Shown here piece by piece: positions 18,470 to 26,460 of a stretch of DNA of 33,821 bases. The notes below the pieces were generated by a model. It saw only the letters and a list, made by a program, of their open reading frames with translations, was not told where the DNA came from and did not search any database. The translations under genes and the position numbers were made by a program. The stretch's first letter is position 1. The number at the start of each line of letters is the position of its first letter. The DNA is from an uncultured Pseudorhodobacter sp. (GTDB taxonomy: Bacteria > Pseudomonadota > Alphaproteobacteria > Rhodobacterales > Rhodobacteraceae). The stretch covers positions 1-33,821 of the forward strand of contig CAJXWJ010000039.1 in NCBI GenBank assembly GCA_913062925.1. The letters are read 5' to 3'.

Positions 18470-19437
18470 CAGATCACCCCAGCGCGCAGGCAATCATGAA
18501 TATGCACGATGCCCAGCGCGACACCCGCCTGCTGCGGGTCGGCGACAAACAGGCAAGTGATCTTGCCATCATTCATCATCGCAACCGCCAGTTCCGCCAA
18601 GGCATCAGGCGCCACGCTGCGCGGGCCGCGCGTCATCACAGCCCCCGCGGTCAGGCCAAGCAGCCCATCCATATGCCGCCGCAAATCGCCATCAGTGATG
18701 ATACCAACCAAGCGGTCGGCCTCGGTCACGCCAACAACGCCAAATCCCTTTTGGCTGATCACCAAAAGCGCCTCTGTCATCGGGCAATCGCTGCTGACCA
18801 GCGGCAGATCGCTGTGCATCAGATCGCGCACCTTCAACAGCTTGGCCCCCAGCTTGCCACCGGGATGGAACAGCCGGAAATGTTCGGGCGTAAAGGCGCG
18901 ATGCTCCATCAGCGCAATCGCCAAAGCATCGCCCAGCGCCAAGGTCATTGTGGTCGAGGTGGTGGGCACAATGCCGGTGTCGCAGGCCTCGGCGGCTTGC
19001 GGCAGGATGATCGCCACATCGGCCTGACGCGCCAAGGTGCTGTCGCGCTGACTGGCCACCGCAATCAAGGGGATGCCAAAGCGCCGGGTATGGGCGACGA
19101 TATCGGCCAGTTCTGGCGTCTCGCCAGAGTTCGACAGCACCAGCGCCACATCGCCCTTGGTCAGCATGCCCAAATCGCCATGGCTGGCCTCGGCGGGATG
19201 CACGAAATGCGCAGGCGTGCCGGTGCTGGCCAAAGTCGCCGCGATCTTGCGCGCCACATGACCCGATTTCCCCATGCCCGAGACGATAATCCGCCCCGTG
19301 GCCGCCATGATCAGCGTCGCCGCTTGGGCAAAGCTTGGCCCCAGCCCCGCCGACAACAGCGCCAGCGCCTCGGCCTCGCGGCTGATCACGCGGCGGCCAA
19401 CGGCCAGAAAGGCGGCTTCAGTGGTGGAAGAGGTCAT
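18469..19437 (-). CDS. kdsD: KdsD/KpsF-type D-arabinose 5-phosphate isomerase
   Basis: Interconverts ribulose 5-phosphate and arabinose 5-phosphate, the first step toward Kdo. The 322-residue protein has an N-terminal SIS domain (GRIIVSGMGKSGHVARKIA, then SNSGETPEL, VPTTSTTMTLALGDALA and the catalytic HPGGKLG). Two C-terminal CBS domains follow (about residues 205-320, DLMHSDLPLVSS and AVMTRGPRSVAPDA). The start is ATG 19437. ATG 19446 three codons upstream is equally possible. The gene overlaps the end of the RNase D gene. With kdsB at 6943 the window holds two Kdo-activation steps, in separate operons. Confidence 0.94.
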   Translation of the reverse strand: MTSSTTEAAFLAVGRRVISREAEALALLSAGLGPSFAQAATLIMAATGRIIVSGMGKSGHVARKIAATLASTGTPAHFVHPAEASHGDLGMLTKGDVALVLSNSGETPELADIVAHTRRFGIPLIAVASQRDSTLARQADVAIILPQAAEACDTGIVPTTSTTMTLALGDALAIALMEHRAFTPEHFRLFHPGGKLGAKLLKVRDLMHSDLPLVSSDCPMTEALLVISQKGFGVVGVTEADRLVGIITDGDLRRHMDGLLGLTAGAVMTRGPRSVAPDALAELAVAMMNDGKITCLFVADPQQAGVALGIVHIHDCLRAGVI

Positions 19438-20032
19438 GCGGCTCATCCCATCCCAACAAATCCAACTCGGCGCGGGTTGGCAGAAAATCAAAACACCGCT
19501 GCGCCAGATCCATACGATCTTCGCGGATCAAAATCGGTTCAAGCGCGGCTTTCAGCCGGTGCAGATACAACACATCCGACGCCGCATAGTCTTTCTGCGC
19601 CTCGGTCAGCACCTTTGCCCCCCAATCCGAGGTTTGCTGCTGCTTGGAGACATCGACACCAACCAGTTCGGTCAGCAAATTCTTCAACCCGTGCCGATCG
19701 GTAAAGGTGCGCACCAGCTTGCCCGCGATCTTGGTGCACCAAACCGGCGCGGTGGTCACGCCAAAGGCCTGTTTCATCGCGGCAATGTCAAAGCGGCCAT
19801 AGTGAAACAGCTTGATCACCGCAGGATCCGTCAGCAAGCGCTCAAGGTTTGGGGCCGAGGTTTGGCCCTTGGCGATTTGCACCAGATGCGCATTGCCGTC
19901 GCCCGACGACAGCTGCACCAAACACAAACGATCCCGCTTTGGGTTCAGGCCCATCGTCTCGGTGTCAATCGCCACAACCGCGCCAAATTTCAGCCCGTCC
20001 GGCAGGTCATTCTTGTAAAGGTGGATCGCCAC
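19418..20032 (-). CDS. Ribonuclease D family 3'-5' exonuclease
   Basis: DEDDy-type 3'-5' exonuclease, probably active on RNA ends. The 204-residue form contains the exonuclease domain without the HRDC domains of full-length RNase D, as is usual beside kdsD-lptCAB in Rhodobacteraceae. Motifs: VAIDTETMGL (DxE), LFHYGRFDIAAM and DYAASDVLYLHRL (YxxxD). I choose GTG 20032, giving MAIHLYKNDLPDGLKFG, because the roughly 33 codons upstream are not conserved-looking. The stop overlaps the kdsD start, making it the probable first gene of the lpt operon. Confidence 0.88.
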   Translation of the reverse strand: MAIHLYKNDLPDGLKFGAVVAIDTETMGLNPKRDRLCLVQLSSGDGNAHLVQIAKGQTSAPNLERLLTDPAVIKLFHYGRFDIAAMKQAFGVTTAPVWCTKIAGKLVRTFTDRHGLKNLLTELVGVDVSKQQQTSDWGAKVLTEAQKDYAASDVLYLHRLKAALEPILIREDRMDLAQRCFDFLPTRAELDLLGWDEPHDLFHH

Positions 20033-20248
20033 ATCATGTTCCGTTCTTGCAAAGTTGCAAAGGAAGTAGACCCCAGCGACGCGGCGGTCAACGCAAGCCG
20101 TCCAACTTCGCAGGCTTTCCGCCCTGGCCAAGGCTTCAGAGCCGTCATTTACCGCTGAAAAGCTGATTTTGTCGCCAGACGGGGGAACCCGCAGGCGGTG
20201 GGCAACACAAACGACTTGGCAGCGGCGATTGGTTTACGGGTAACAGCT

Positions 20249-20276
20249 TTGTCTTCAGGCCAGGATCGACTATGAT
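20249..20276 (+). promoter_or_regulatory. Probable sigma-70-type promoter of the membrane-protein pair at 20303
   Basis: TTGTCT (20249-20254), 16 bases and TATGAT (20271-20276) lie 26 bp before ATG 20303, which has an AAGGA ribosome site. Both hexamers are near consensus and the leader would be short. The rest of the divergent gap 20033-20302 shows no gene. Confidence 0.5.
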
Positions 20277-20302
20277 AAAGCCGCGCCGACAAGGAACGAT
20301 CG

Positions 20303-21049
20303 ATGCCCACATTCACCGCCCTAAGCTCGACTGTCACCGCCGCCTTCCTTGGATCTTTGGTCGAGGTTGTCGAAGCTTTCACCATCGTTTTGGCCGTCGG
20401 CATCACCCGAAGCTGGAAACCGGCCTTGATCGGGGCCGGTTTGGCGCTGGCGCTCTTGGTGGGGCTGGTCGTGATCTTTGGTCCGCTGATCGCCCTGATT
20501 CCGATACATCTGATGCAATTTGTCGTTGGCGTTTTGTTGCTGATGTTCGGCATGCGCTGGCTGCGCAAAGCGATTTTGCGTGCGGCCGGAGTGATTGCTT
20601 TGCATGACGAGGCTATGGCCTTTGCCAAAGAGACAGACCTGTTGACCCGTCAAGCCGCCGAGCGTCGCGCCGATTATCTTGCCGGCCTGGCTGCCTTTAA
20701 AGCGGTGCTGCTGGAAGGCGTCGAGGTGGTGTTTATCGTCATCGCAGTTGGCACAGCACGAGGATTGACACTTTACGCCGGTCTTGGCGCATTGGCTGCG
20801 GTGATTTTGGTGGTCTGTGTCGGAGCCATTCTGCACAGGCCGCTAACTCAAATCCCGGAGAACACGCTGAAATTCGCGGTCGGCCTGATGCTGACGGCCT
20901 TTGGCGTTTTCTGGCTGGGAGAGGGGCTGGGTGCCGATTGGCCAGGCGCTGATCTTGCCTTGCTTTATATCCTCGCAAGCCTTGTGGCGGTCTCGGCAGG
21001 CACCGTCAGCCTTGCGCGCAGAGCCACCCCAAAAGCGCGGAGCCTGTGA
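20303..21049 (+). CDS. Polytopic membrane protein with duplicated E-x-x-E motifs (COG4280-like)
   Basis: A 248-residue inner-membrane protein with about six or seven hydrophobic segments. It contains an internal duplication: LVEVVEAFTIVLAVG at residues 19-33 and LLEGVEVVFIVIAVG at 137-151, each with E-x-x-E at the start of a membrane helix. This resembles the R-E-G-L-E motif of FTR1-type iron permeases and the paired acidic motifs of other small cation transporters, so a metal or cation transporter is the best guess. The sequence recalls the uncharacterised COG4280 group. No function is established. The next gene starts within its stop codon. Confidence 0.7.
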   Translation: MPTFTALSSTVTAAFLGSLVEVVEAFTIVLAVGITRSWKPALIGAGLALALLVGLVVIFGPLIALIPIHLMQFVVGVLLLMFGMRWLRKAILRAAGVIALHDEAMAFAKETDLLTRQAAERRADYLAGLAAFKAVLLEGVEVVFIVIAVGTARGLTLYAGLGALAAVILVVCVGAILHRPLTQIPENTLKFAVGLMLTAFGVFWLGEGLGADWPGADLALLYILASLVAVSAGTVSLARRATPKARSL

Positions 21050-21255
21050 TGACCCTGCTCCGCGCGATCTTGGCCGAACTTCTGGCACTCTTTGTTGATG
21101 ACAGCCGGCTTGCGCTGCAAGTGCTTGGGCTGGTCTGTGCAATAACAGCGCTGGTCAAACTTGCCGCTCTAGAGCCGCTGCTTGCGTCAGCCCTGCTGCT
21201 GATAGGCTGCATTTGCATCCTTGTGGCCAGCGTGCTGCATCGGGCGAAGTCCTAA
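21049..21255 (+). CDS. Small membrane protein of unknown function
   Basis: A 68-residue protein with two predicted membrane helices (about residues 20-38 and 44-63) and a short basic tail (HRAKS). ATG 21049 overlaps the stop of the upstream transporter-like gene (TGATG), so it is translationally coupled and may be an accessory subunit of that protein. A GTG one codon earlier is the alternative start. I do not recognise a family. Confidence 0.6.
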   Translation: MTLLRAILAELLALFVDDSRLALQVLGLVCAITALVKLAALEPLLASALLLIGCICILVASVLHRAKS

Positions 21256-21306
21256 GCTTACTCTGGCTGTTATCTGCCTGAACCAAAGCTGCTGACGCAG
21301 GTCTGC

Positions 21307-22077
21307 CTAAAGACTTGGCTGCGATTTAGCGGCTCTGGTCACGCTCATATAAGTGACGATGCCGATAATGGCCGCTAGAAACAACGCGCTGGTGATGATG
21401 GTGCCCAGACCCATGCCACCGTATTGGTGGGGTTGCGACAACAAATCACCAAAAGAGGCACCCAACGGGCGGGTCAGGATATAGGCCAGCCAAAACCCAA
21501 GGATCGGGTCCAAGCCCAAAAAGGCATAGCCAAGCCCCAAAGAGGCGATGATCATGCCAAATAAAATCCCCGTCGCAAGATAGCCCAGCCCGAACAGTTC
21601 GGCCACCATATCGCCCGCAGCGGTGCCCAGCGCAAAGGTGAATAAGATCGCCAGCCAGTAAAACGCCTCGCGCCGAAAGCTGAAGACCTTATGGATCGAC
21701 AGCGTCTTTTCACTGACAAACCACAGCGCAAAGGTGGCCGCTAATGCAAGACCGAACCCAAGCGTGGCCGTTATCAGCGAGACATGAAAGGTATCGACCA
21801 GATTGTCAGTGATCAAGGTGCCGACGATGCTGATCAGCACCACAGACAGCCAATAGGACCAAGGCAGATAGGCCCTTTGGCCAAACTGCAAGACCAGCGC
21901 GGCGACCAAGATGGCGGCCATGATCAACGATGTCGCGGTCAGGCCAAAGCCAAGGTTGACCGCCAGATAATCGGCCGCCGTTTCGCCCATGGTCACCGCC
22001 ATCAGCTTGATCAGCCAGAAATCAAGCGTGACTTCAGGCACGCGGTTCGGGGTGGGTCTATCCATCGTTTGGGTCAT
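21307..22077 (-). CDS. DUF347/COG4705-type membrane protein
   Basis: A 256-residue membrane protein with about seven or eight helices. It has the repeated motif of the DUF347 family: VPEVTLDFWLIKLMAVTMGE TAADYL near residue 13 and the matching FYWLAILFTFALGTAAGDMV near 138, so it is an internal duplication. The acidic residues in GET-AAD and TAAGD sit inside membrane segments and could bind a cation. The role is unknown. Some annotations speculate on transport or metal resistance. It is coupled to the upstream small exported protein by an ATGA overlap and is divergent from a two-component system. Confidence 0.8.
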   Translation of the reverse strand: MTQTMDRPTPNRVPEVTLDFWLIKLMAVTMGETAADYLAVNLGFGLTATSLIMAAILVAALVLQFGQRAYLPWSYWLSVVLISIVGTLITDNLVDTFHVSLITATLGFGLALAATFALWFVSEKTLSIHKVFSFRREAFYWLAILFTFALGTAAGDMVAELFGLGYLATGILFGMIIASLGLGYAFLGLDPILGFWLAYILTRPLGASFGDLLSQPHQYGGMGLGTIITSALFLAAIIGIVTYMSVTRAAKSQPSL

Positions 22078-22469
22078 TTCTGCACCGAGGCGGCTGAAAG
22101 TGAGGTTTGCAGCGCGGCCAGTGTTTGGGTGATCGTGGCCGCATCAGGGGTCGCCGTGCGCAGCGCGCGCAGAGCTGCATCTGCGGCGCTGTCGATCAGA
22201 TCCCAAGCTGCGGGATCTATCGGGCGCAGGCCTTTGGCATTGTCATCCCATGCAATCTCGAAATCCTTAACGCGGGCCTTGGCCGCGGCGGGATCGCCCT
22301 TGGCTGCGGCTGTCTGCACATCGGCAATGATGGTGGCAAATGGCGTCATATCGCCAAGCCCTGCCGCAGCGGTGGTGCTGACACTGGCCTTGGCAAGAAA
22401 AATATTCGCTCCGGTAAAGGCTGCAACGGGCAGCGCGATCAGGGCGGTCGCAAGTAAGATTTGTTTCAT
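22074..22469 (-). CDS. Small exported protein of unknown function
   Basis: A 131-residue product with an N-terminal signal or anchor segment (ILLATALIALPVAAFTGANIFLA) and an Ala-rich helical remainder. It lacks cysteines and recognisable motifs. Start ATG 22469 has GGAG seven bases upstream. An upstream in-frame start at 22496 would put residues before the signal. The stop overlaps the start of the DUF347 gene. Probably periplasmic. It may sense or bind a ligand for the adjacent membrane protein or sensor kinase, which is inference only. Confidence 0.7.
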   Translation of the reverse strand: MKQILLATALIALPVAAFTGANIFLAKASVSTTAAAGLGDMTPFATIIADVQTAAAKGDPAAAKARVKDFEIAWDDNAKGLRPIDPAAWDLIDSAADAALRALRTATPDAATITQTLAALQTSLSAASVQK

Positions 22470-22510
22470 GATAAAGCTCCGCAAACAGGTCCACATCGGC
22501 CTGCGTCGCG

Positions 22511-22556
22511 TCTGTAATCAGGCCAGCATACGGGTGACTTTCGCTCGGATTACAGA
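22511..22556. promoter_or_regulatory. Perfect 9-bp inverted repeat in the divergent promoter region
   Basis: TCTGTAATC (22511-22519) and GATTACAGA (22548-22556) are exact inverted copies separated by 28 bp. They sit in the 163-bp gap between the exported-protein gene (minus) and the response-regulator gene (plus). Facing sites in a shared promoter region suggest binding by the adjacent response regulator with control of both units. The repeat is observed. Its function is inferred. Confidence 0.5.
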
Positions 22557-22632
22557 TTTGTATGGTGGCCGAGAGCTTTGTGTTAGACCAAAGCCCTAGC
22601 GTTGCTGGCACAGACCTGAATGAAAGTGGCCC

Positions 22633-23310
22633 ATGCGTATTTTGCTGATCGAAGATGACACCTCGGCCGCCGATTATGTCGCGCGCGGGCTGACCGAGCA
22701 GGGCCATATCTGCGATGTCTTGTCAGAGGGCACGGATGGCCTGTTTCAGGCCACGCGGGAAAGCTATGATGTGCTGGTGGTTGATCGCATGGTGCCGGGG
22801 CTGGATGGTCTTTCCTTGGTGCGGGCGCTGCGCGCGGCGGGGCGCAAGACGCCGGTGCTGTTTTTGACAGCGCTTGGCGGCATTGATGACCGCGTCGAGG
22901 GGCTAGAGGCGGGCGGCGATGATTATCTGACCAAGCCCTTTGCCTTTGCCGAGCTGCTGGCGCGGGTCAATGCTTTGGCGCGCCGTCCGGTGCTGCAAGA
23001 GGTGAAAACCACGCTGCGCATTGCCGATCTGGACTTGGATTTGATGCGCAGGCGGGCCACGCGGGGCGGCCAGTCGATCGAGCTTTTGCCCAAGGAATTC
23101 ACCCTGCTTGAGGTCTTGATGCGCAACGAAGGCCGGGTGGTGACGCGCACCATGTTGCTGGAACGGGTTTGGGATTTCCATTTCGATCCGAAAACCTCGG
23201 TGGTGGAAACCCATATCAGCCGGCTGCGCGCCAAGATCGACAAACCCTTCGAGGTGGCACTTTTGCATACGGTCAAGAATATGGGCTATTCGATCCATGC
23301 GCCTCGCTGA
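22633..23310 (+). CDS. OmpR/PhoB-family response regulator
   Basis: Transcriptional response regulator of 225 residues. The receiver domain (1-120) has the acidic pair Glu7/Asp8-Asp9, phospho-acceptor Asp51 (VVDRMVPG), Thr in LFLTAL and Lys in YLTKPFAF. The winged-helix DNA-binding domain (about 130-222) has LLPKEFTLLEVLMRNEGRVVT and a terminal HTVKNMGYSI. Overall form is close to the QseB/CopR-like subgroup. It overlaps the kinase gene by 14 bp, so they form one pair, and it likely binds the inverted repeat just upstream. The signal is unknown. Confidence 0.95.
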   Translation: MRILLIEDDTSAADYVARGLTEQGHICDVLSEGTDGLFQATRESYDVLVVDRMVPGLDGLSLVRALRAAGRKTPVLFLTALGGIDDRVEGLEAGGDDYLTKPFAFAELLARVNALARRPVLQEVKTTLRIADLDLDLMRRRATRGGQSIELLPKEFTLLEVLMRNEGRVVTRTMLLERVWDFHFDPKTSVVETHISRLRAKIDKPFEVALLHTVKNMGYSIHAPR

Positions 23311-24649
23311 GCTTTGGCGCCACAGCTCTTTCAGGCTGGCGCTTGGGGTAACCTTGTTCAGTCTGGCCACCCTGATGCTGGCAAGCGGCATTGGCTATGG
23401 GCTGTTGCACGCGCAGCTGACTGCGCGCCAAGATGCCCGAGTGACCGAGATTTTCGCGGCCCTGAAGCAGACCAGCCTGCAAGGCGATGAGGTCGATCTG
23501 ATCGAGGCAATCACCACCCGCATCAACGCCAGCCCCGATCATGCCACGCTTTACCAGTTGCGCGATGCAAGCGGCAAAATTCTGACCGGCAATATCGCAG
23601 CCGCAGCCCTGCCTGCGGGCTGGTCCACCCTGCCTGCGGCGCAGCTTGGCATCGTGACGGATTATCCCTATCGGATGTTTTCAGGTCAGGCAGGGGGCTA
23701 TGATCTGACTGTGGGCCTTAGCAACGCCGATCTGGATGATCTGCAAGAGATCGTCTTGAACGCCTTTGGCTGGGCCGCACTGATTGCGCTGATCGCCACC
23801 TTTGCGCTGGGAGCCTATCTTGCCATGCGGGTGCAGCGGCAGCTGTCAGGGGCCGAGGCCGCAATGGCGCGGATGGCGCAGGGCGATCTGACCGCGCGCC
23901 TGCCGGTGACAGGGCGTGGCGACGATCTGGACAAAATCTCGATTGCGATCAACGCCAGCCTTGCGCGGCTTGCCAGCCTTGTCGAGGCGATGCGCCAAGT
24001 CAGCGCCGATGTCGCCCACGAACTGCGCACCCCCTTGAACCGGCTGCGCATCCGCATTGAAACCGCCGCCGACAAGGCCGCTGCGGGGCGGGCGGTGGAG
24101 GATGATCTTGCCGCAGCGCTGGGCGAATGCGAGACGATCAATCAGACCTTTTCAGCCCTGCTGCGCATCGCGCAGATCGAAGGCGGCGCGCGGCGCGACC
24201 ATTTTGCGCCCGTCGATCTCGCGGCGGTAATGGCCAATCTGGCCGAGATCTATGCCGAGGTCGCAGCCGACGCGGGCATGGCGTTGCACTGTCAGACCGG
24301 AGGGCTTGCGAGGATTTGGGGCGATAAAGAGCTGCTGACGCAGGCCTTCGCCAATCTGATCGAAAACGCCATCCGGCATTGCCCCGCGGGCACGCAGGTC
24401 TTTTGCGCTGTCACAAGCTCGCAAGGCCGGGTGGTGGCCAGCGTCGCAGATACCGGCCCCGGCATTCCAGAATCCGAGCGCGATTTGGTTCTGCGCAGGC
24501 TCTACCGGCTTGAGAAAAGCCGCACCACGCAGGGCTCGGGTCTTGGCCTGTCACTGGTCAAAGCCGTGGCCGATCTGCACAGCGCAGCGCTTGAGCTAGA
24601 GGATGCCGCGCCGGGCTTGCTGGTGCGATTGACGCTGGCGCAGATCTAG
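23297..24649 (+). CDS. Sensor histidine kinase
   Basis: Membrane sensor kinase of 450 residues, partner of the preceding regulator. A first membrane helix (about 13-35) is followed by a periplasmic sensor region of about 115 residues without a recognised domain. A second helix (about 155-175) and a HAMP linker (MRVQRQLSGAEAAMARMAQGDL) come next. The dimerisation box DVAHELRTPLNRLR has phospho-His at residue 241, and the ATPase domain has the N box NLIENAIRH, DTGPGIP and GSGLGLSL. All catalytic motifs are intact. The start ATG 23297 lies inside the regulator gene, giving translational coupling. Confidence 0.95.
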   Translation: MRLAELWRHSSFRLALGVTLFSLATLMLASGIGYGLLHAQLTARQDARVTEIFAALKQTSLQGDEVDLIEAITTRINASPDHATLYQLRDASGKILTGNIAAAALPAGWSTLPAAQLGIVTDYPYRMFSGQAGGYDLTVGLSNADLDDLQEIVLNAFGWAALIALIATFALGAYLAMRVQRQLSGAEAAMARMAQGDLTARLPVTGRGDDLDKISIAINASLARLASLVEAMRQVSADVAHELRTPLNRLRIRIETAADKAAAGRAVEDDLAAALGECETINQTFSALLRIAQIEGGARRDHFAPVDLAAVMANLAEIYAEVAADAGMALHCQTGGLARIWGDKELLTQAFANLIENAIRHCPAGTQVFCAVTSSQGRVVASVADTGPGIPESERDLVLRRLYRLEKSRTTQGSGLGLSLVKAVADLHSAALELEDAAPGLLVRLTLAQI

Positions 24650-24675
24650 CGGGCTCAGGCGCCAAAAATCCAGGG

Positions 24676-24689
24676 TTACAACATTGTAA
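24676..24689. promoter_or_regulatory. 14-bp palindrome before the ABC exporter genes, possible operator
   Basis: TTACAA-CA-TTGTAA is a perfect palindrome in the 120-bp gap between the kinase stop and the ATPase start at 24770. The TTACA core is also present in the inverted repeat before the response regulator (GATTACAGA). This suggests the exporter genes belong to the same regulon, but the shared core is short. Confidence 0.4.
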
Positions 24690-24769
24690 GGCCGCCGAAA
24701 GGCGCTTGCGGTTTGGCGGCGTCACAAGCGGGGCAAGCTGACAGCTTCCCTCAAGCAAAGGACACCGCA

Positions 24770-25519
24770 ATGCCGGACCCTATGATCACGATCGACAGAT
24801 TAACCCAAGTCTTCGACGGCTTTACCGCGCTTGATGCACTTAGCATGACCATCGAGGCGGGCGAGGTTTTTGGCTTTCTGGGCCATAATGGCGCGGGCAA
24901 AACCACCACGCTTCAGATGCTGACAACGCTTGCGCGCCCCAGCTCTGGCAGCGCCACCATCGCGGGGCATGACATTTGCACTGATGCTTTGGCGGTGCGG
25001 CGCTCTATTGGCTATGTGCCTGAAAACGTGCGGCTTTACGATACGATGACCGCCGCCGAAAACCTGTTGTTCTTTGCGCGGCTGTCAGGCGTCGACAAGC
25101 CAAAGGCCCGTGTCGCCGAGGTGCTGGAGCTGCTGGATTGCGCCGCACTTGCCAGCGCGCGGGTGGCTGGGTTTTCCAAAGGCATGCGCCAGCGCATCGG
25201 GCTTGCGCAAGCGATCTTGCACCAGCCAAAGGTGCTGTTTCTGGACGAACCCAGCTCTGGCCTTGACCCGATGGGCATCAAGATGCTGCGCGATGTGATC
25301 ACGCGGCTGAACCGCGATTTCGGCATGACGATTTTCATGAACACCCATTTGATTTCTGAAATTGCCAAGACCTGCACCAGCATCGCGGTGCTGAGCCACG
25401 GCAAATTGGTCTACCACGACCGGATCGAGGCCGTGACCGCGCGCTATGGCGATGAGGCGGCGCTTGAAGCGCTTTACCTGTCGCTGACGCCGCAGGGCCG
25501 TCTGGCACAGGTGGCCTGA
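24770..25519 (+). CDS. ABC transporter ATPase (ABC-2/NosF-like)
   Basis: Cytoplasmic ATPase of 249 residues for an ABC-2 export system. It has Walker A GHNGAGKTT (about residues 38-46), a PENVRLYD Q-loop region, signature FSKGMRQRIGLAQAI, Walker B VLFLDEPSSGLDP and the H-loop histidine in MNTHLISE. The FSKGM signature is typical of ABC-2-type ATPases such as NosF. Start ATG 24770 has AAAGGA upstream. An in-frame start at 24713 is less likely. The stop overlaps the next ATG (ATGA), so it works with the two permeases that follow. Confidence 0.93.
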   Translation: MPDPMITIDRLTQVFDGFTALDALSMTIEAGEVFGFLGHNGAGKTTTLQMLTTLARPSSGSATIAGHDICTDALAVRRSIGYVPENVRLYDTMTAAENLLFFARLSGVDKPKARVAEVLELLDCAALASARVAGFSKGMRQRIGLAQAILHQPKVLFLDEPSSGLDPMGIKMLRDVITRLNRDFGMTIFMNTHLISEIAKTCTSIAVLSHGKLVYHDRIEAVTARYGDEAALEALYLSLTPQGRLAQVA

Positions 25520-26460
25520 TGTCAGATTTTTCACCCAATTGGCTGATCGCCAGCCAGTCGGCGCGATTTGTGCTGCGCGAGCGTACCGTGGCTTTGCTGG
25601 CGGTGCTGTTTGTCGTGCTGGTGCTGATCTCGGCCTGGCTGGGTTGGCAGGCCACATCGACGGTCAATCAGATTTATCTGCAAGCGGCGGCGTTTTTGGC
25701 AGCGGCGGGGCAGCCGGTGCCGAGCAATCCGGTGCTCGAGATCTCGCCGCTGGCGCTGATGCGTAATATGTCGGTTTATGTGGCGCTGATCGGCGCGCTT
25801 GCGGCGATTGTGATCGGCAACCGTCTGGTCAGCATCGACCGCAAGGCGGGGGTGCTGCCGCTGATCGGCATCCGCCCGCTGCACCGCAGCGCCTATGCCG
25901 ATGGCAAGATCGCCGCACTGTTGGGCTTGGTGCTGGGCTTGATTGCTGTGGCAGCGCTGATGGCGGTGACGACGCTTCTTTTGCTGCCAGCGCTGCGCCT
26001 GACCGGCGCGCAATGGCTGCAATTGGCCGGCTTTATGGCGATCAGCGCGCTTTACATGGCTTGCTTTGGCCTGATCGGGCTGGCTGCGGCGGCTTGGGCG
26101 AAATCGGAAACCGTGGGTCTGTTGCTGCCGGTAACGCTGTGGCTGACGGCAAGCTTCATCCTGCCGCAGCTGACCGCAAACCTGAACCCAACCGCGGCCA
26201 TCAACCCGATTTCGGCCCTGGCCGCAGCGCCTGACACCGGTTTTTTCCACCTGAGCGGCGCGCTGCTGGGGCCGCTGTCTGTGGCTGATGCCTATAAATT
26301 CGCCTCGGCCAATCTGCTGGATTACCTGCCGCAGGGCCTATCCTCGCCCTCGGTGATCTCGCCGGTGGCCAGCCTTATTTTGCTGACACTGGCCGCAGGC
26401 GGTCTGGCCTGGCGCGCCCTGACGCGCATGGCAATGACGCAAGGAGAGTTTGATGTCTAA
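25519..26460 (+). CDS. ABC-2 type permease, first subunit
   Basis: Membrane permease of 313 residues with about six helices and an extracytoplasmic loop between helices 1 and 2 (residues 48-85). That arrangement is typical of ABC-2 permeases of the NosY/Ycf-like kind. It has DRKAGVLPLIGIRPLHRSAY after the second helix, the usual cytoplasmic coupling segment (S/E-R-x-x-G-x-L-x-x-L-x-x-x-P). It overlaps both neighbours, so the ATPase and two permeases form one transporter. Substrate unknown. Confidence 0.85.
   Translation: MSDFSPNWLIASQSARFVLRERTVALLAVLFVVLVLISAWLGWQATSTVNQIYLQAAAFLAAAGQPVPSNPVLEISPLALMRNMSVYVALIGALAAIVIGNRLVSIDRKAGVLPLIGIRPLHRSAYADGKIAALLGLVLGLIAVAALMAVTTLLLLPALRLTGAQWLQLAGFMAISALYMACFGLIGLAAAAWAKSETVGLLLPVTLWLTASFILPQLTANLNPTAAINPISALAAAPDTGFFHLSGALLGPLSVADAYKFASANLLDYLPQGLSSPSVISPVASLILLTLAAGGLAWRALTRMAMTQGEFDV

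Noticed and set aside
18292-19704. 470-codon open frame on plus opposite kdsD and lptC
   Set aside because: It is antisense to well-recognised genes, rich in His/Arg/Gln, has no family character and arises from high-GC third positions.
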